This document shows positions 14,101 to 25,841 of a DNA stretch of 64,000 bases, piece by piece. The DNA is from Homarus americanus (Eukaryota > Arthropoda > Malacostraca > Decapoda > Nephropidae): the NCBI RefSeq assembly GCF_018991925.1, contig NW_024720773.1:859661-923660 (forward strand), read 5' to 3'. The position numbers were made by a program, and so were the translations under genes. The first letter of the stretch is position 1, and the number at the start of each line of letters is the position of its first letter. The notes under the pieces are model-generated. The model had not been told where the DNA came from, ran no database searches, and was given only the letters and a program-made list of their open reading frames with translations.

Positions 14101-17100
14101 AGGTACAGCTACACCAACAACTTCAGGTACAGCTACACCATCAACTTCAGGTACAGCTACACCAACAACTTCAGGTACAGCTACACCATCAACTTCAGGT
14201 ACAGCTACACCATCAACTTCAGGTACACCTACACCATCAACTTCAGGTACAGCTACACCATCAACTTCAGGTACACCTACACCATCAACTTCAGGTACAG
14301 CTACACCAACAACTTCAGGTACAGCTACATCATCAACTTCAGGTACAGCTACACCTTCAACTTCAGGTACAGCTACATCATCAACTTCAGGTACAGCTAC
14401 ACCTTCAACTTCAGGTACAGCTACACCATCAACTTCAGGTACAGCTACACCAACAACTTCAGGTACAGCTACAACATCAACTTCAGGTACAGCTACACCA
14501 ACAACTTCAGGTACACCTACACCATCAACTTCAGGTACAGCTACATCATCAACTTCAGGTACAGCTACACCATCAACTTCAGGTACAGCTACATCATCAA
14601 CTTCAGGTACAGCTACATCATCAACTTCAGGTATAGCTACACCAACAACTTCAGGTACAGCTACTGTACACCATCAACTTGAGGTACAGCTACACCATCA
14701 ACTTCTGGTTCAGCTACACCATCAACTTCAGGTACAGCTACACCATCAACTTCAGGTTCAGCTACACCATCAACTTCAGGTACAGCTACACCATCAACTT
14801 GAGGTACAGCTACACCATCAACTTCTGGTTCAGCTACACCATCAACTTCAGGTACAGCTACACCATCAACTTCAGGTTCAGCTACACCATCAACTTCAGG
14901 TACAGCTACACCATCAACTTCAGGTACAGCTACACCATCAACTTCAGGTACAGCTACACCATCAACTTCAGGTTCAGCTACACCATCAACTTCAGGTTCA
15001 GCTACACCATCAACTTCTGGTCTGTGCTTACACCATCAACTTCAGGTTCAGCTACACCCATCAACTTCAGGTACAGCTACACTATCAACTTCAGGTTCAG
15101 CCACACCATCAACTTCAGGTTCAGCTACACCATCAATCCCAGGTTTCAGCTACACTATCAACTTCAGGTTCAGCTACACCATCAACTTCTGTACAGCTAC
15201 ACCATCAACTTCAGGTTCAGCTACACCATCAACTTCAGGTTCAGCTACACCATCAACTTCCAGGTTCAGCCACCATCAACTTCAGGTACAGCTACACCAC
15301 CAACTTCAGGTTCAGCTACACCATTAACTTCAGGTTCAGCTACACCATCAACTTCAGGTACAGGTACACCATCAACTTCAGGTTCAGCAACACCATCAAC
15401 CTTAGGTACAGCTACACCATCAACTTCAGGTTCAGCTACACAATCAACTTCAGGTTCAGCTACACCATCAACTTCATGTTCAGCTACACCAACTTAAGGT
15501 ACAGCTACACCTTCAACTTCAGGTACAGCTACACCATCAACTTCAGGTTAAGCTACACCATCAACTTCAGGTTTTGCTACACCATCAAGTTCAGGTTCAG
15601 CTACACCATCAACTTCAGGTACTGGTACACCATCAACTTCAGGTTCAGCTACACCATCAACTTCAGGTTCAGCAACACCATCAACTTCAGGTACAGCTAC
15701 ACCATCAACTTCAGGTACAGCTACACCATCAACTTCAGGTACAGCTACACCATCAACTTCAGGTACAGCTACACCATCAACCTCGGGTACAGCTACACCA
15801 ACAACTTCAGGCTCAGCTACACCAACAACTTCAGGCTCAGCTACACCAACAACTTCAGGCTCAACAACACCATCAACTTCAGGTACAGCTACACCATTAA
15901 CTTTAGGTTCAGCTACACAATCAACTTTAGGTTCAGCTACACCATCAACTTCAGGTACAGGTACACCATCAACTTCAGGTACAGCTACACCATTAACTTT
16001 AGGTTCAGCTACACAATCAACTTCAGGTTCAGCTACACCATCAACTTCATGTTCAGCTACACCATCAACTTTAGGTACAGCTACACCATCAAGTTCAGGT
16101 TCAGCTACACCATCAACCTCAGGTAGAGCTACACAATCAACTTCAGGTTCAGCTACACCATCAACTTCAGGTACAGGTACACCATCAACTTCAGGTACAG
16201 CTACACCATTAACTTTAGGTTCAGCTACACAATCAACTTCAGGTACAGCTACACCATCAACCTCGGGTACAGCTACACCATCAACCTCAGGTACAGCTAC
16301 ACCAACAACTTCAGGCTCAGCTACACCAACAACTTCAGGCTCAGCAACACCATCAACTTCAGGTACAGCTACACCATCAACTTCAGGTTCAGCTACACCA
16401 TCAACTTCAGGTTCAGCTTCACCAACAACTTCAGGTTCAGCTACACCATCAACTTCAGGTTCAGCTACACCAACAACTTCAGGCTCAGCTACACCATCAA
16501 CTTCAGGCACAGCTACATCCATCAACTTCAGATTCAGCTACACCATCAACTTTAGGTACAGCAACACCATTAACTTCAGCTACACCAAGAGCTTCAGCTA
16601 CACAAACAACTTCAGGTTCAGCTACACCATCAACTGCAGGTACAGCTACACCATCAACTTCACAGGTACAGCTACACCATCAACTTTAGTGGTACAGCTA
16701 CACCATCAACTTCAGGTACAGCCACACCATCAACTTCAGGGTACAGCTACACCCACCAACTTCAGGTACAGCTACACCCACCAACTTCAGGTACAGCTAC
16801 ACCCATCAACTTCTGTAAGTACAGCTACACCCACCAACTTTAGGCACAGCTACACCCATCAACTTCAGGTACAGCTACACCACCAACTTCAGGTACAGCT
16901 CAACTTCAGGTACAGCTACACCATCAACTTCGGTACAGCTACACCATCAACTTCAGGTACAGCTACACCATCAACTTCAGGTGCAGCTACACCATCAACT
17001 GGCTACACCATCACTTGGTACAGCTACACCTCAATTCATTCACATCACTTCGGTACGTACACCACAACTTCAGGTACAGCTACCATCAACTTCAGGTACA

Positions 17101-17200
17101 GCTACACCATCACTTGTGACCTAAACTTCAGGTACAGCTACACCTACCAACTTGGGTACAGTTGCATCATTCAACATCAGCAGCCCAACCAAAACTACAG
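11190..17200 (+). repeat. Giant 24-bp minisatellite born in a Tigger transposase tail
   Basis: About 6 kb of tandem repeats; at 24 bp each this is on the order of 250 units. One unit reads as the octapeptide TATPSTSG in the frame inherited from the transposase (minus strand: VAVPEVDG). The middle (about 13,860-14,640) is very homogeneous. The left part (11,330-13,650) has many single-base indels and partial units. The right part (14,680-16,650) is marked by a GGTTCAGC variant. A 29-bp unit containing CTACTGTACA occurs at about 13,670-13,860 and breaks the triplet phase. Because the lattice is a multiple of three with few stops, long ORFs appear on both strands by chance; they are not independent genes. 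Only the first stretch (11,150-12,430) is in the original transposase frame. Confidence 0.95.
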
Positions 17201-17335
17201 GTTCATTAACAGCTGCGGTATCTTTATAAACTCCAGCTTGAGTTGAATCCTACATATTACAGGATCCTGCAGATTTCGAATTGGATGAGGCCCACACACT
17301 TTTTCATGATAGTGGTGAAACTGCTGTGACTGTGG

Positions 17336-17337
<2 letters not shown>
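17200..17337 (+). pseudogene. End of the Tigger tail beyond the minisatellite
   Basis: In frame from the last repeats the sequence reads SSPTKTTGSLTAAVSL, a stop, then TPA, a stop and VESYILQDPADFELDEAHTLF. The first part resembles the paralogous tail at about 42,590-42,690 (SNSGSVTVSSTALWKATALARVEPDDF). This shows that the minisatellite lies inside, not beside, the transposase tail. The match is short and degenerate. Confidence 0.5.

Positions 17338-17402
<65 letters not shown>
17337..17402 (+). repeat. (AAT)n microsatellite
   Basis: About 22 AAT units, followed by AACGGTTTATTGAAAGAGC. It may be the tail of a small retroposon on the minus strand, but no body could be identified. Confidence 0.9.
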
Positions 17403-17580
17403 TAACGGTTTATTGAAAGAGCTTGGCAGGAAAGGCAATATACAGTTACATATTTGGGGAATGGGTTTCGAATTACAAATAATATAGCATAAAGTAACAT
17501 AAGTGACACAAATAAGACATATAATAACTAGATGGGGAAAAGCTCAAACTACAGTTCATTTCAACATAGTGACAGTGCAA
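17403..17580. other. Unassigned AT-rich sequence
   Basis: Between the AAT array and the next Tigger-like fragment. No coding or repeat signal recognised. Confidence 0.3.
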
Positions 17581-17589
17581 GGAGTAGTG

Positions 17590-18160
17590 TTTACTGGGAG
17601 TGGCTGCAGGTGAATGCTGACGATCCTGGATATGGTACCCTCACCCAAGAGGAAATTGCTGTCGGTGTCATCAGCTAAGGACAGGCGGAAGCAGAAAGGC
17701 CGACACAGAGGAAGAAGTTCCCTCCAACACTCTCAGAGAGGCCAGGAAATACCTTGACAGCCTCCTAAATATTATGGCCAACTAGACATCCTCTGCCTCC
17801 TCCCCTTTCACCAGAATCTTTATGATATGCGAATAGTCATCACTGATGAACTCCAGATGAGGATCCATATGAAGCAGCGTAAGATCGCGACTACTTTTAG
17901 GGTCCCCAGGTGTCCTAGTGTTGCCTCCTGTACCAGCTGTCTCCCTAGTACCAGTGGTGGTAGTGTTTCTGGCACCAGCCCACAACCCTCAACGTCAGAG
18001 ATAGCAGACCTACCACTAAGTCCATCACCACCACCTATGTCATCAACATCACCACATGACTCGTCATCACCATGACCCAGCACTTCGTCGGCCGTGGAAA
18101 CCATTAGTGTCACTCCAGACTTGCCTCTGTCGTTAATGGTGGGAGAGGAGAGTGACAGTT
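17590..18160 (+). pseudogene. Second Tigger/jerky-type transposase C-terminus
   Basis: EWLQVNADDPGYGTLTQEEI matches the conserved block after the DDE domain of Tigger/jerky transposases, where W-x-x-x-D-x-x-DPGY...LT-x-EEI is usual. After a stop and frame breaks come LSEARKYLDSLLNIM and, from 17,827, ITDELQMRIHMKQRKIATTF. In the last segment QRKIATTF (17,875-17,898) lies at the PIP-box position and keeps Gln, Ile and the final Phe but not the first aromatic residue. A Ser/Pro-rich tail follows (PSTSEIADLPLSPSPPP) and after another break an acidic end GEESDS. Several stops and frameshifts make it non-functional. Confidence 0.6.
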
Positions 18161-18269
18161 AACACCACCTGCCTGCCTGCATCACAAGCTCAAAGCAACA
18201 GCACTTGCTGGTGAGTACTGTACTTTGTACAAAATGTATTATACACTGTACATTATACGACAATTTCCT

Positions 18270-21200
18270 ACTTTTTTGACGAGGCGAAGGATGTGGAGGC
18301 AGGTAGTGAGGTGAGGGTTAGGAGGCAGGTAGTGAGGTGAGGGGTGAGGAGGCAGGTAGTGAGGTGAGGGGTGAGGAGGCAGGTAGTGAGGTGAGGGATG
18401 AGGAGGCAGGTAGTGAGGTGAGGATGAGGAGGCAGGAGGTGATGTGATTTGACGGATGAGGAGGCAGGTGGTGAGGTGATGGATGAGGAGGCAGGTAGAG
18501 GTGAGGGATGAGGAGGCAGGTAGTGAGGTGAGGGATGAGGAGAGGTAGTGAGGAGGGATGAGGAGGCAGGTAGTGAGGTGAGGGGGGGTGAGAGGCAGGT
18601 AGTGAGGTGAGGGGTGAGGAGGCAGGTAGTGAGGTGTGAGGGATGAGGAGGCAGGTAGTGAGGTGAGGGATGAGGAGGAAGCAGGAAGTGAGGTGATGAG
18701 GGATGAGGAGGCAGGTAGTGAGGTGAGGGGTGAGGAGGCAGGTAGTGAGGTGGGAGGGATGAGGAGGCAGGTAGTGAGGTGAGAGGTGAGGAGGCAGGTA
18801 GTGAGGTGAGGGATGAGGAGGCAGGTGGTGAGGTGTGAGGGATGAGGAGGCAGGTAGTGAGGTGAGGGATGAGGAGGCAGGTAGTGAGGAAGGTGAGGAG
18901 GCAGGTAGTGAGGTGAGGGGTGAGGGAGGCAGGTAGTGAGGTGAGGGGTGAGGAGGCAGGTAGTGAGGTGAGGGTGAGGAGGCAGGTAGTGAGGAGGGAT
19001 GAGGAGGCAGGTAGTGAGGAGGGATGAGGGAGGCAGGTAGTGAGGTGAGGGGTGAGGAGGCAGGTAGTGAGGTGAGGGGTGAGGAGGCAGGTAGTGAGGT
19101 GAGGGGGTGAGGAGGCAGGAGTGAGGTGAGGGGTGAGGAGGCAGGTAGTGAGGTGAGGGATGAGGAGGCAGGTAGTGAGGTGAGGGGATGAGGAGGCAGG
19201 TAGTGAGGTGAGGGATGAGGAGGCAGGTAGTGAGGTGAAGGATGAGGAGGCAGGTAGTGAGGTGAGGGATGAGGAGGCAGGTAGTGAGGTGAGGGATGAG
19301 GAGGCAGGTAGTGAGGTGGGGAGGAGGGATGAGGAGGCAGATGTGAGGTGAGGGATGAGGAGGCAGGTAGTGAGGTGAGGGATGAGGAGGCAGGTAGTGG
19401 GTGATGAGTGAATGGATGAGGAGGCAGGTAGTGAGGAGGGGATGAGGAGGCAGGTAGTGAGGAGGGATGAGGAGGCAGGTAGTGAGGTGATGAGTTGAGG
19501 ATGAGGAGGCAGGTAGGTGAGGTGAGGGATGAGGGAGGCAGGTAGTGAGGTGAGGGATGAGGAGGCAGGTAGGAGGAGGGATGAGGAGGCAGTAGTGAGG
19601 AGGGATGGTTAGGCAGGTAGGAGGTGGAGGGATGAGGAGGCAGGTAGTGAGGTGAGGGATGAGGAGGCAGGTAGGAGGTGAGGGGGTGAGGAGGCAGAAG
19701 TGAGGTGAGGGATGAGGAGGCAGGTAGTGAGGTGGGGGATGAGGAGGCAGGTAGTGAGGTGAGAGGGGATGAGGAGGCAGGTAGTGAGGTGAGGGATGAG
19801 GAGGCAGGGGTGAGGTGGGATGAGGGGATGAGGAGGCAGGTAGTGAGGTGGGGATGAGGAGGCAGGTAGTGAGGTGAGGGGATGAGGAGGCAGGTAGTGA
19901 GGTGAGGGATGAGGAGGCAGGTAGTGAGGTGAGGGATGAGGAGGCAGGTAGTGAGGTGAGGGGTGAGGAGGCAGGTAGTGAGGTGAGAGTGGGATGAGGA
20001 GGCAGGTAGTGAGGTGAGGGGTGAGGAGGCAGGTGAGTGGGTGAGGGGGTGGGGGAGGGCAGGTGGTGAGGTGGGGATGAGGAGGCAGGTGGTGGGGTGA
20101 GGAGGGGAGTGGTGGGGTGAGGGATGGGGGCAGGAGTGGTGTGGGGTGGGGATGAGAGGCAGGTGGTGAGGTGAGGGATGAGGAGGCAGGTAGTGGGGTG
20201 AGGATGGGGAAGGGAGGGGGCAGGTGGTGGGGTGAGGGATGGGGGGGCAGGTGGTGGGGTGGGGATGAGGAGGCAGGAAGTGAGGTGAGGGTTGGGGGAT
20301 GGGAGGCAGGTAGTGAGGTGTGAGGATGAGAGGGCAGGTGTGGGGTGAGGGATGAGGGAGGCAGGTAGTGAGGTGAGGGATGGGAGGCAGGTAGTGAGGT
20401 GTGAGGGGATGAGGAGGCAGGTGGTGAGGTGGGGATGAGGAGGCAGGTGGTGGGGTGAGGGATGAGGAGGGCAGGTGAGTGGGGTGAGGGATGGGGAGGA
20501 GCAGTGGTGGGGTGTGAGGGATGGGGAGGCAGGTGGTGAGGGTGGAGGATGGGGGAGGCAGGTGAGTGAGGTGAGGGGTGAGGGAGTGGTGAGGTGGGGG
20601 TGGGGAGCAGGTGTGGTGGGGTGGAGGGATGGGGAGCAGGTGGTGGGGTGAGGGGATGGGGAGGCAGGTGAGTGGGAGTGAGGGGATGGGGAGGCAGGTG
20701 TGAGGTGAGGGGATGAGGAGCAGGTGGTGGGGTGGGGGATGAGGAGGCAGGTGGTGGGGTGGAAGGATGAGGGGGCAGGTGGTGGTGGAGGGGATGGGGA
20801 GGGCAGGTGGTGGGGTGAGGATGAGGAGGCAGGTGGTGGGGTGGGGGTGGGGAGGCAGGTGTGGGGTGGGGGTGTGAGGGAGGCAGGTGGTGGGGTGGGG
20901 ATGAGGGTGGTGGGGTGGGGATGGGGGAGGAGGGAGTGGTGGGGTGAGGGATGGGGAGGAGTGGTGGGGTGGGGATGAGGGGAGCGGAGTGGTGGGGTGG
21001 GGGGGATGAGGGGCAGGTGGTGGGGGTGGGGTGAGGAGCAGGTAGTGAGGTGAGGGATGAGGGAGGCAGGTGGTGGGAGTGAGGGGTGAGGTGAGTAGTG
21101 GGATGAGAGGGATGGGGAGGCAAGGAGTGGAGTGAGGGTGGGGAGAGGTGAGTGGGGTGGGGGAGGCAGGTAGTGAGGTGAGGGATGAGGGAGCAGGAGT

Positions 21201-22800
21201 GGTGAGGTGAGGGGTGGGGAGGCAGGTGAGTGAGGTGGAGGGGTGAGGGAGGCAGGTGGTGGGGTGAGGGGTGGGGCAGGTGGTGGGGTGGGGTTGAGGC
21301 AGGTGGTGGGGTGGGGGTGTGAGGAGCAGGTGGTGGGGTGGGGATGGGGGGAGCAGGTAGTGAGGTGGAGGGGTGAGGAGGGCAGGTAGTGAGGTGGGGT
21401 TGAGGGAGCAGGTGGTGAGGTGAGGGATGGGGAGGCAGGTGAGTGGGGTGGGGATGAGGAGGCAGGTAGTGGGTGAGGGTGAGGAGGGCAGGTGGTGGGG
21501 TGTGAGGGATGGGGAGGGCAGGTGGTGAGGGTGGGGGATGAGGCAGGTTGTGGGGTGGGGATGGGGAGGCAGGTGGTGGGGGTGGGGAAGGGGAGGAGCA
21601 GGTGAGTGAGGTGGGGGTGAGGAGCAGGTGGTGGGGTGAGGGGTGGGGAGGCAGGTGGTGGGGTGGGGATGAGGAGGCGGAAGTGTGGGGGTGTGGGGGT
21701 GAGGGGAGGCAGGTGGTGGGGTGGGGTGAGGAGGGCAGGTGGTGGGGTGGGGGGTGGGGAGGCAGGTGTGGTGGGGTGGGGTGGGGAGCTGGAGTGGTGG
21801 GGTGGGGGATGGGGAGGGCAGGTGGTGAGGGTGAGGGATGAGGAGCAGGTAGTGAGGTGAGGGATGAGGAGGCAGGTAGTGAGGTGAGGGGTGAGGAGGG
21901 CCAGGTGGTGGTGAGGTGAGGAGGAGGCAGGTAGTGAGGTGGGGTGGGGAGCAGGTGGTGGGGTGGGGATGAGGGAGGCAGGTGGTGGTGGGGATGAGGA
22001 GGAGGTGGTGGGGTGGGGATGGGGAGGCAGGTGGGGGGGTGGAGGGGTGAGGGGAGCAGGTGAGTGGGGTGGGGGATGGGGAGGGCAGGTGTGGGGTGGG
22101 GGATGGGGGCAGGTGGTGGGGTGTGAGGGTGGGGAGGCAGGTGGTGGGGTGAGGGGATGAGGGAGGCAGGTGGTGAGGTGGGGATGAGGAGGTGGAGTGG
22201 TGAAGGTGAGGGATGAGGAGGCAGGTGGTGAGGTGAGGGATGAGGAGGCAGGTAGTGAGGTGAGGTGAGGGAGGAGCAGGTAGTGAGGTGAGGGGTGAGG
22301 AGGCAGGTGTGAGGTGAGGGGTGGGGAGCAGGTGGGAGGGGTGGGGTGAGGGGAGGAGGCGGGTGAGTGGGGTGGGGATGAGGGGCAGGGTGGTGGTGGG
22401 GATGGGGGAGGCAGAGTGGGGTGGGGATGGGGAGGCAGGTAGTGGAGTGAGGATGGGGAGGGAGTGGTGGTGTGAGGGGTGAGGCAGGTGGTGGGGTGGG
22501 GGTGGGGAGCAGGTGATGGGGTGAGGGGATGGGGAGGTGGTGGTGGGGATGGGGAGGCGGAGTGGTGGGGTGGGGGATGGGAGGCAGGTGGTGGGGTGGG
22601 GGATGAGGGAGGCAGGTAGTGAGGGTGGGGATGAGGAGGCAGGTAGTGGGGTGAGGGATGAGGGTGAGTGTAGGGTGTGAGGGATGAGGGAGGCAGGTAG
22701 TGAGGTGAGGGGGGAGGAGGCAGGTAGTGAGATGAAGGGATGAGGGAGGTGTATTGGAGCTGATGAGTCGAGGGGTGAGGTAGCGTAAAATGAGGAGGCA
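18270..22800. repeat. G-rich 27-bp minisatellite, 4.5 kb
   Basis: The typical unit joins GTGAGGTGAGGGATGAG and GAGGCAGGTA. Since 27 is a multiple of three and the strand is almost free of A/T-rich stops, the minus strand shows ORFs of up to about 1,500 codons with the periodic peptide SPHYLPPHP; I regard these as artefacts of composition. The left part (18,270-20,030) is uniform with TAGTGAGGTGAGG; much of the right part (20,030-22,640) is shifted to GTGGTGGGGTGGGG with variable spacing. The plus strand has frequent runs of three or more G and could form G-quadruplexes. Confidence 0.95.
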
Positions 22801-24010
22801 GGTAGTGAGGGGACGAGGCAAGGGATGAGGAGGCGAGGCAGAAGGTGAGATGACATAACAAGACACTTAAACAGCGCACACATTAGCAGCATTATTAAAC
22901 CATTGTCTTATAAATATTTTGATTTATAATTTCTATTTCAAACTTGATATATGGCAACATTTACACTTAAACAACTATCTGATGAGTCAATAAACCAGGG
23001 TATATGGAGAAGCATTATACATGTACAATACTCTACAACAATATTTAGTATGTTCTGAAAATCAAAAGATCATGTGGTAGCGACCAACCTCTGAGCAGTG
23101 AACAACGGCGCGTGAGATGACGAGTGCTGACAACTTTACTGTAATGGGGAGAGCGGTGTAAACACCAGCTGTTACCTCTCTGTAAACAAGAGACTGATAA
23201 TGTACTACTGGTGAACAATAGCCTATCTGGGACTAAGTGTGGGGTTTTGGGAGGAAAATTAATTATTTTTCCATAATGTTTTATTAACCCAGCACCAAAT
23301 GAACCTAAATACAGGAATATCGGAATTATGGTGACTGCACGGGCCGGGAGGCGAGTTGTCCACTTGTCCTTCCTCCACCACCCGTCATATCTCTCCCGGA
23401 CTATGCACCCACATGTAGTTTTGTACAGTATCTTAATATAATTCATATTCTATTCCTATAATTCACAAGTCAGTAATTTATGAGGAAACTGTTACCACCA
23501 GAAGGAGTTGTTCAATTTTGTTCATTTTGCCACAGATGTTCATTATACAAATTAATTTTTTTATTTATTTTTTTTTAAATTCAGTATGGAGTAAGAAGGT
23601 GGTGGAGGTTTAAGGAGGAGGACTGACCACACACCCCCCAAAAAGGTTTGTCGTCTCCTACTCCTCCCCGTGCCTGCCATTCCCATTGTAATAACTTTTA
23701 CTTTTTTTTATTAATTAATAAAGATATGTTTACTGTATTAATCTGTGCTTTTTAATACCTGACCTTCATATACAATACAATGCAATACTTTTTATAATGT
23801 ATCAGAGCTGTACACTCCTCGTCACTGCATTATGTGCGGGGTCGTGACGGACATAAACAACAAGATGCATAATTAATAAAAAATTAATCTGAGAAGTTAA
23901 CAAACTTCCGGTAGTGTATGGGCCTCTTTCTCTTGACACTCCTGCAGGTGTGAAGGAACTGACTCTGCCAAGTTGTGGATTATTTGTGGGTTCTAAATTA
24001 TTCCACTTCA
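22800..24010. other. Unassigned region with no supported gene
   Basis: Includes an ORF-like run on the minus strand (23,045-23,446) without recognisable features, a T-rich tract at about 23,550-23,580, a pyrimidine-rich block resembling Tigger 3' regions (23,600-23,690) and an AATAAA hexamer near 23,717. No domain or repeat boundary could be assigned. Confidence 0.35.
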
Positions 24011-24039
24011 TGAATAGCCGCCTCCAGCTTGGAGACGGA

Positions 24040-24682
24040 ACTTTTTTCTTTTTTTACGGGAATTAACCCACCCGGGCACAGGTCGAACGACCCACAACGG
24101 GCCTGGGGCGATAAAAAAAGAACAGAAAGAAATTGAAAATAGAGAAGGAAAAGGTTATACAGTGTACTGTATTAATCTACACTGAAGATGCCGGAAAACC
24201 AGCTTTTTAAAGTGAGACAGATTGTAAGGAGTATGGAAACACAGAAGAAGGCAGAGCATTCCACAGTTTGGCTGTGTGAGGAAAGAAGGATGCACTATAA
24301 CGGGTTATTCTAGTGTGACCAATATCCACAGAAAAACAGTGGGCACCACGGGCAAGACGTGTGTTACAAGCCCACGGCCTTCCCGGCGCACACAGGATGC
24401 CAAATCTACCGAACATTGCCTGTTAAAGTACCTGTAAAAGAGAGAGTGAAGCAACATTGCAGCGAAGAGAAAAAGGGAAGAAAGATTATCAACTAAAGGA
24501 GGAGAGTTAATAAGAAGAAATGCCTTTGATTCCACCCTATCTAACAGTTGGACAGAAGAAGAGCCACCTAGATATGAAAGCAGTACTCCAAGTTAGGACA
24601 AATGAATTCCTTATAAACTTGAAGCAACTGCTCAGGGGTGAAGTAGTTACGGCATCTGTACAGCATTCTAACTTTCGGGAGG
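24040..24682 (-). pseudogene. 5'-truncated LINE, C-terminus and 3' UTR
   Basis: Same family as the LINE at 31,730-34,802. The protein end NTRLARGAHCFSVDIGHTRI, then TRYSASFFPHTAKLWNALPS, is nearly identical to that copy, as is the 3' UTR block with CCCACCCGGGCACAGGTC. It is broken by frameshifts. The A tail of the element is the T-rich tract at about 24,042-24,055. The 5' truncation falls at about 24,682, directly against Tc1 transposase sequence. Confidence 0.85.
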
Positions 24683-25590
24683 CAGCCTTGTAGACGAAGC
24701 TTGATAATGCTCCAATTAGTTCCTACCGGGTTAAGGTCAGGTGAATTGCTTGGCCAATCACTTATGAAGTCTACCTGACAGTCAACAAGCCATTGTATTA
24801 CAGATTTTGCTGTGTGACATGGGGTACCATCCTGCATAAACACATCAGTGCGGCATTTTCAAAAAGACCGGACAAATAATCACAAAGCAGCTCCAAGGAG
24901 TTAAATTGGTTCATCATCACATTCCTAGGTAGCACAACAAGATCACTGTTCCAAAGTACAAGAAGCAACCCCCACACCATTAGTGACTCAGGATGCTTAA
25001 CTCTGCTAAAAGTGAACTAGGGGGTCAAGCAAATCACTTCCAGGGCACCTGTACACATTAAAAGTACAACTTCCAGTAAAAGAAAACGTTGCCTCGTCAC
25101 TCCACAGCACGTGCTGCCGCTTGGTCATATCCAACTGAGCGTTAGCCTTGGCAAACGAGACCCTATGCTGCCTCTGGACAAGGGTGAGCAGTGGCTTTAT
25201 GTAGCGGTAGCTGCTAAACAGAAAGCAGGTCGTCATGGATGCAGCGTGAACGGTCCTTCAGAAACATCAGCTAGAAGTACAGGGTTTTTCTTTCAATTTC
25301 AGTGGGACAGATGTGGATTAGCACGTTGCCTCCTAAGAACAGTTAATGTGCTGGGGGTTTTTGAGCCTTCCTGGCAGTCCACTGTACACTGGTATTGCCA
25401 ACACGCTGTCATCTCGAAATCGCATCCAAATCTGAACTGAAACTTCACTCACACCAACAATTCTTGATATTTCCTTTACAGGTTTCTTGCCCTTATGCAG
25501 TCTAATAATTGATGCTATCTGCTCCTTAGTTATATCTTTCCTGTTGCCAATTGTGGTAAAAAAGCAAAGAAACAACGGGCATTGTGGCAA
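24683..25590 (-). pseudogene. Tc1/mariner transposase, decayed
   Basis: On the minus strand from the right: KDITKEQIASIIRLHKGKKP with VKEISRIVGVSEVSVQIW, a paired-type helix-turn-helix; then KRQHVLWSDEATF, holding the first catalytic Asp; then FMQDGTPCHTAKSVIQWL, holding the second Asp; and DWPSNSPDLNPVGTNWSIIK, where the third acidic residue (Glu in NPIEN-W) is replaced. The segments lie in different frames with stops between. The order and spacing fit a Tc1-like DD34E transposase. The 3' end is cut by the LINE junction at about 24,682. Confidence 0.85.
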
Positions 25591-25841
25591 TAAATAGGGG
25601 AAATGTCAGGGAGGGGGGTTAAAACTCATAAACCGCCACAAAACTTATGCGGCAACTGGTGAATGTTTTGATTGCTGGCTGACTTGTCTTGAGTTCTTCG
25701 CTGTTATCCGCACGATGCCTGCCTCAACCCCGCTGGCTGGCGACTTCAGCAAACATCACTTTCCGTTGCCACTCGCACGCAATGCAGTGGGCGAGGAGCG
25801 GCAGGAATGATTAAATAAAAATAAAATGGGGAATGGCAATA

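Noticed and set aside
11150..16525. Mucin-like secreted proteins in the 24-bp array (TATPSTSG or VAVPEVDG repeats)
   Set aside because: No signal peptide; open frames occur on both strands; units of 29 bp and many indels break the frame. The array derives from a dead transposase tail.
11200..17200. CRISPR array
   Set aside because: Units are directly contiguous with no unique spacers, and the surrounding sequence is eukaryotic.
18239..22892. Minus-strand ORFs of about 1,085 to 1,546 codons (His/Pro/Ser/Leu-rich)
   Set aside because: They come from a 27-bp tandem repeat whose period is a multiple of three and whose strand lacks A/T-rich stops. Three overlapping frames are open at once, and frames shift with each indel. 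No start context, domain or splice signal supports a protein.
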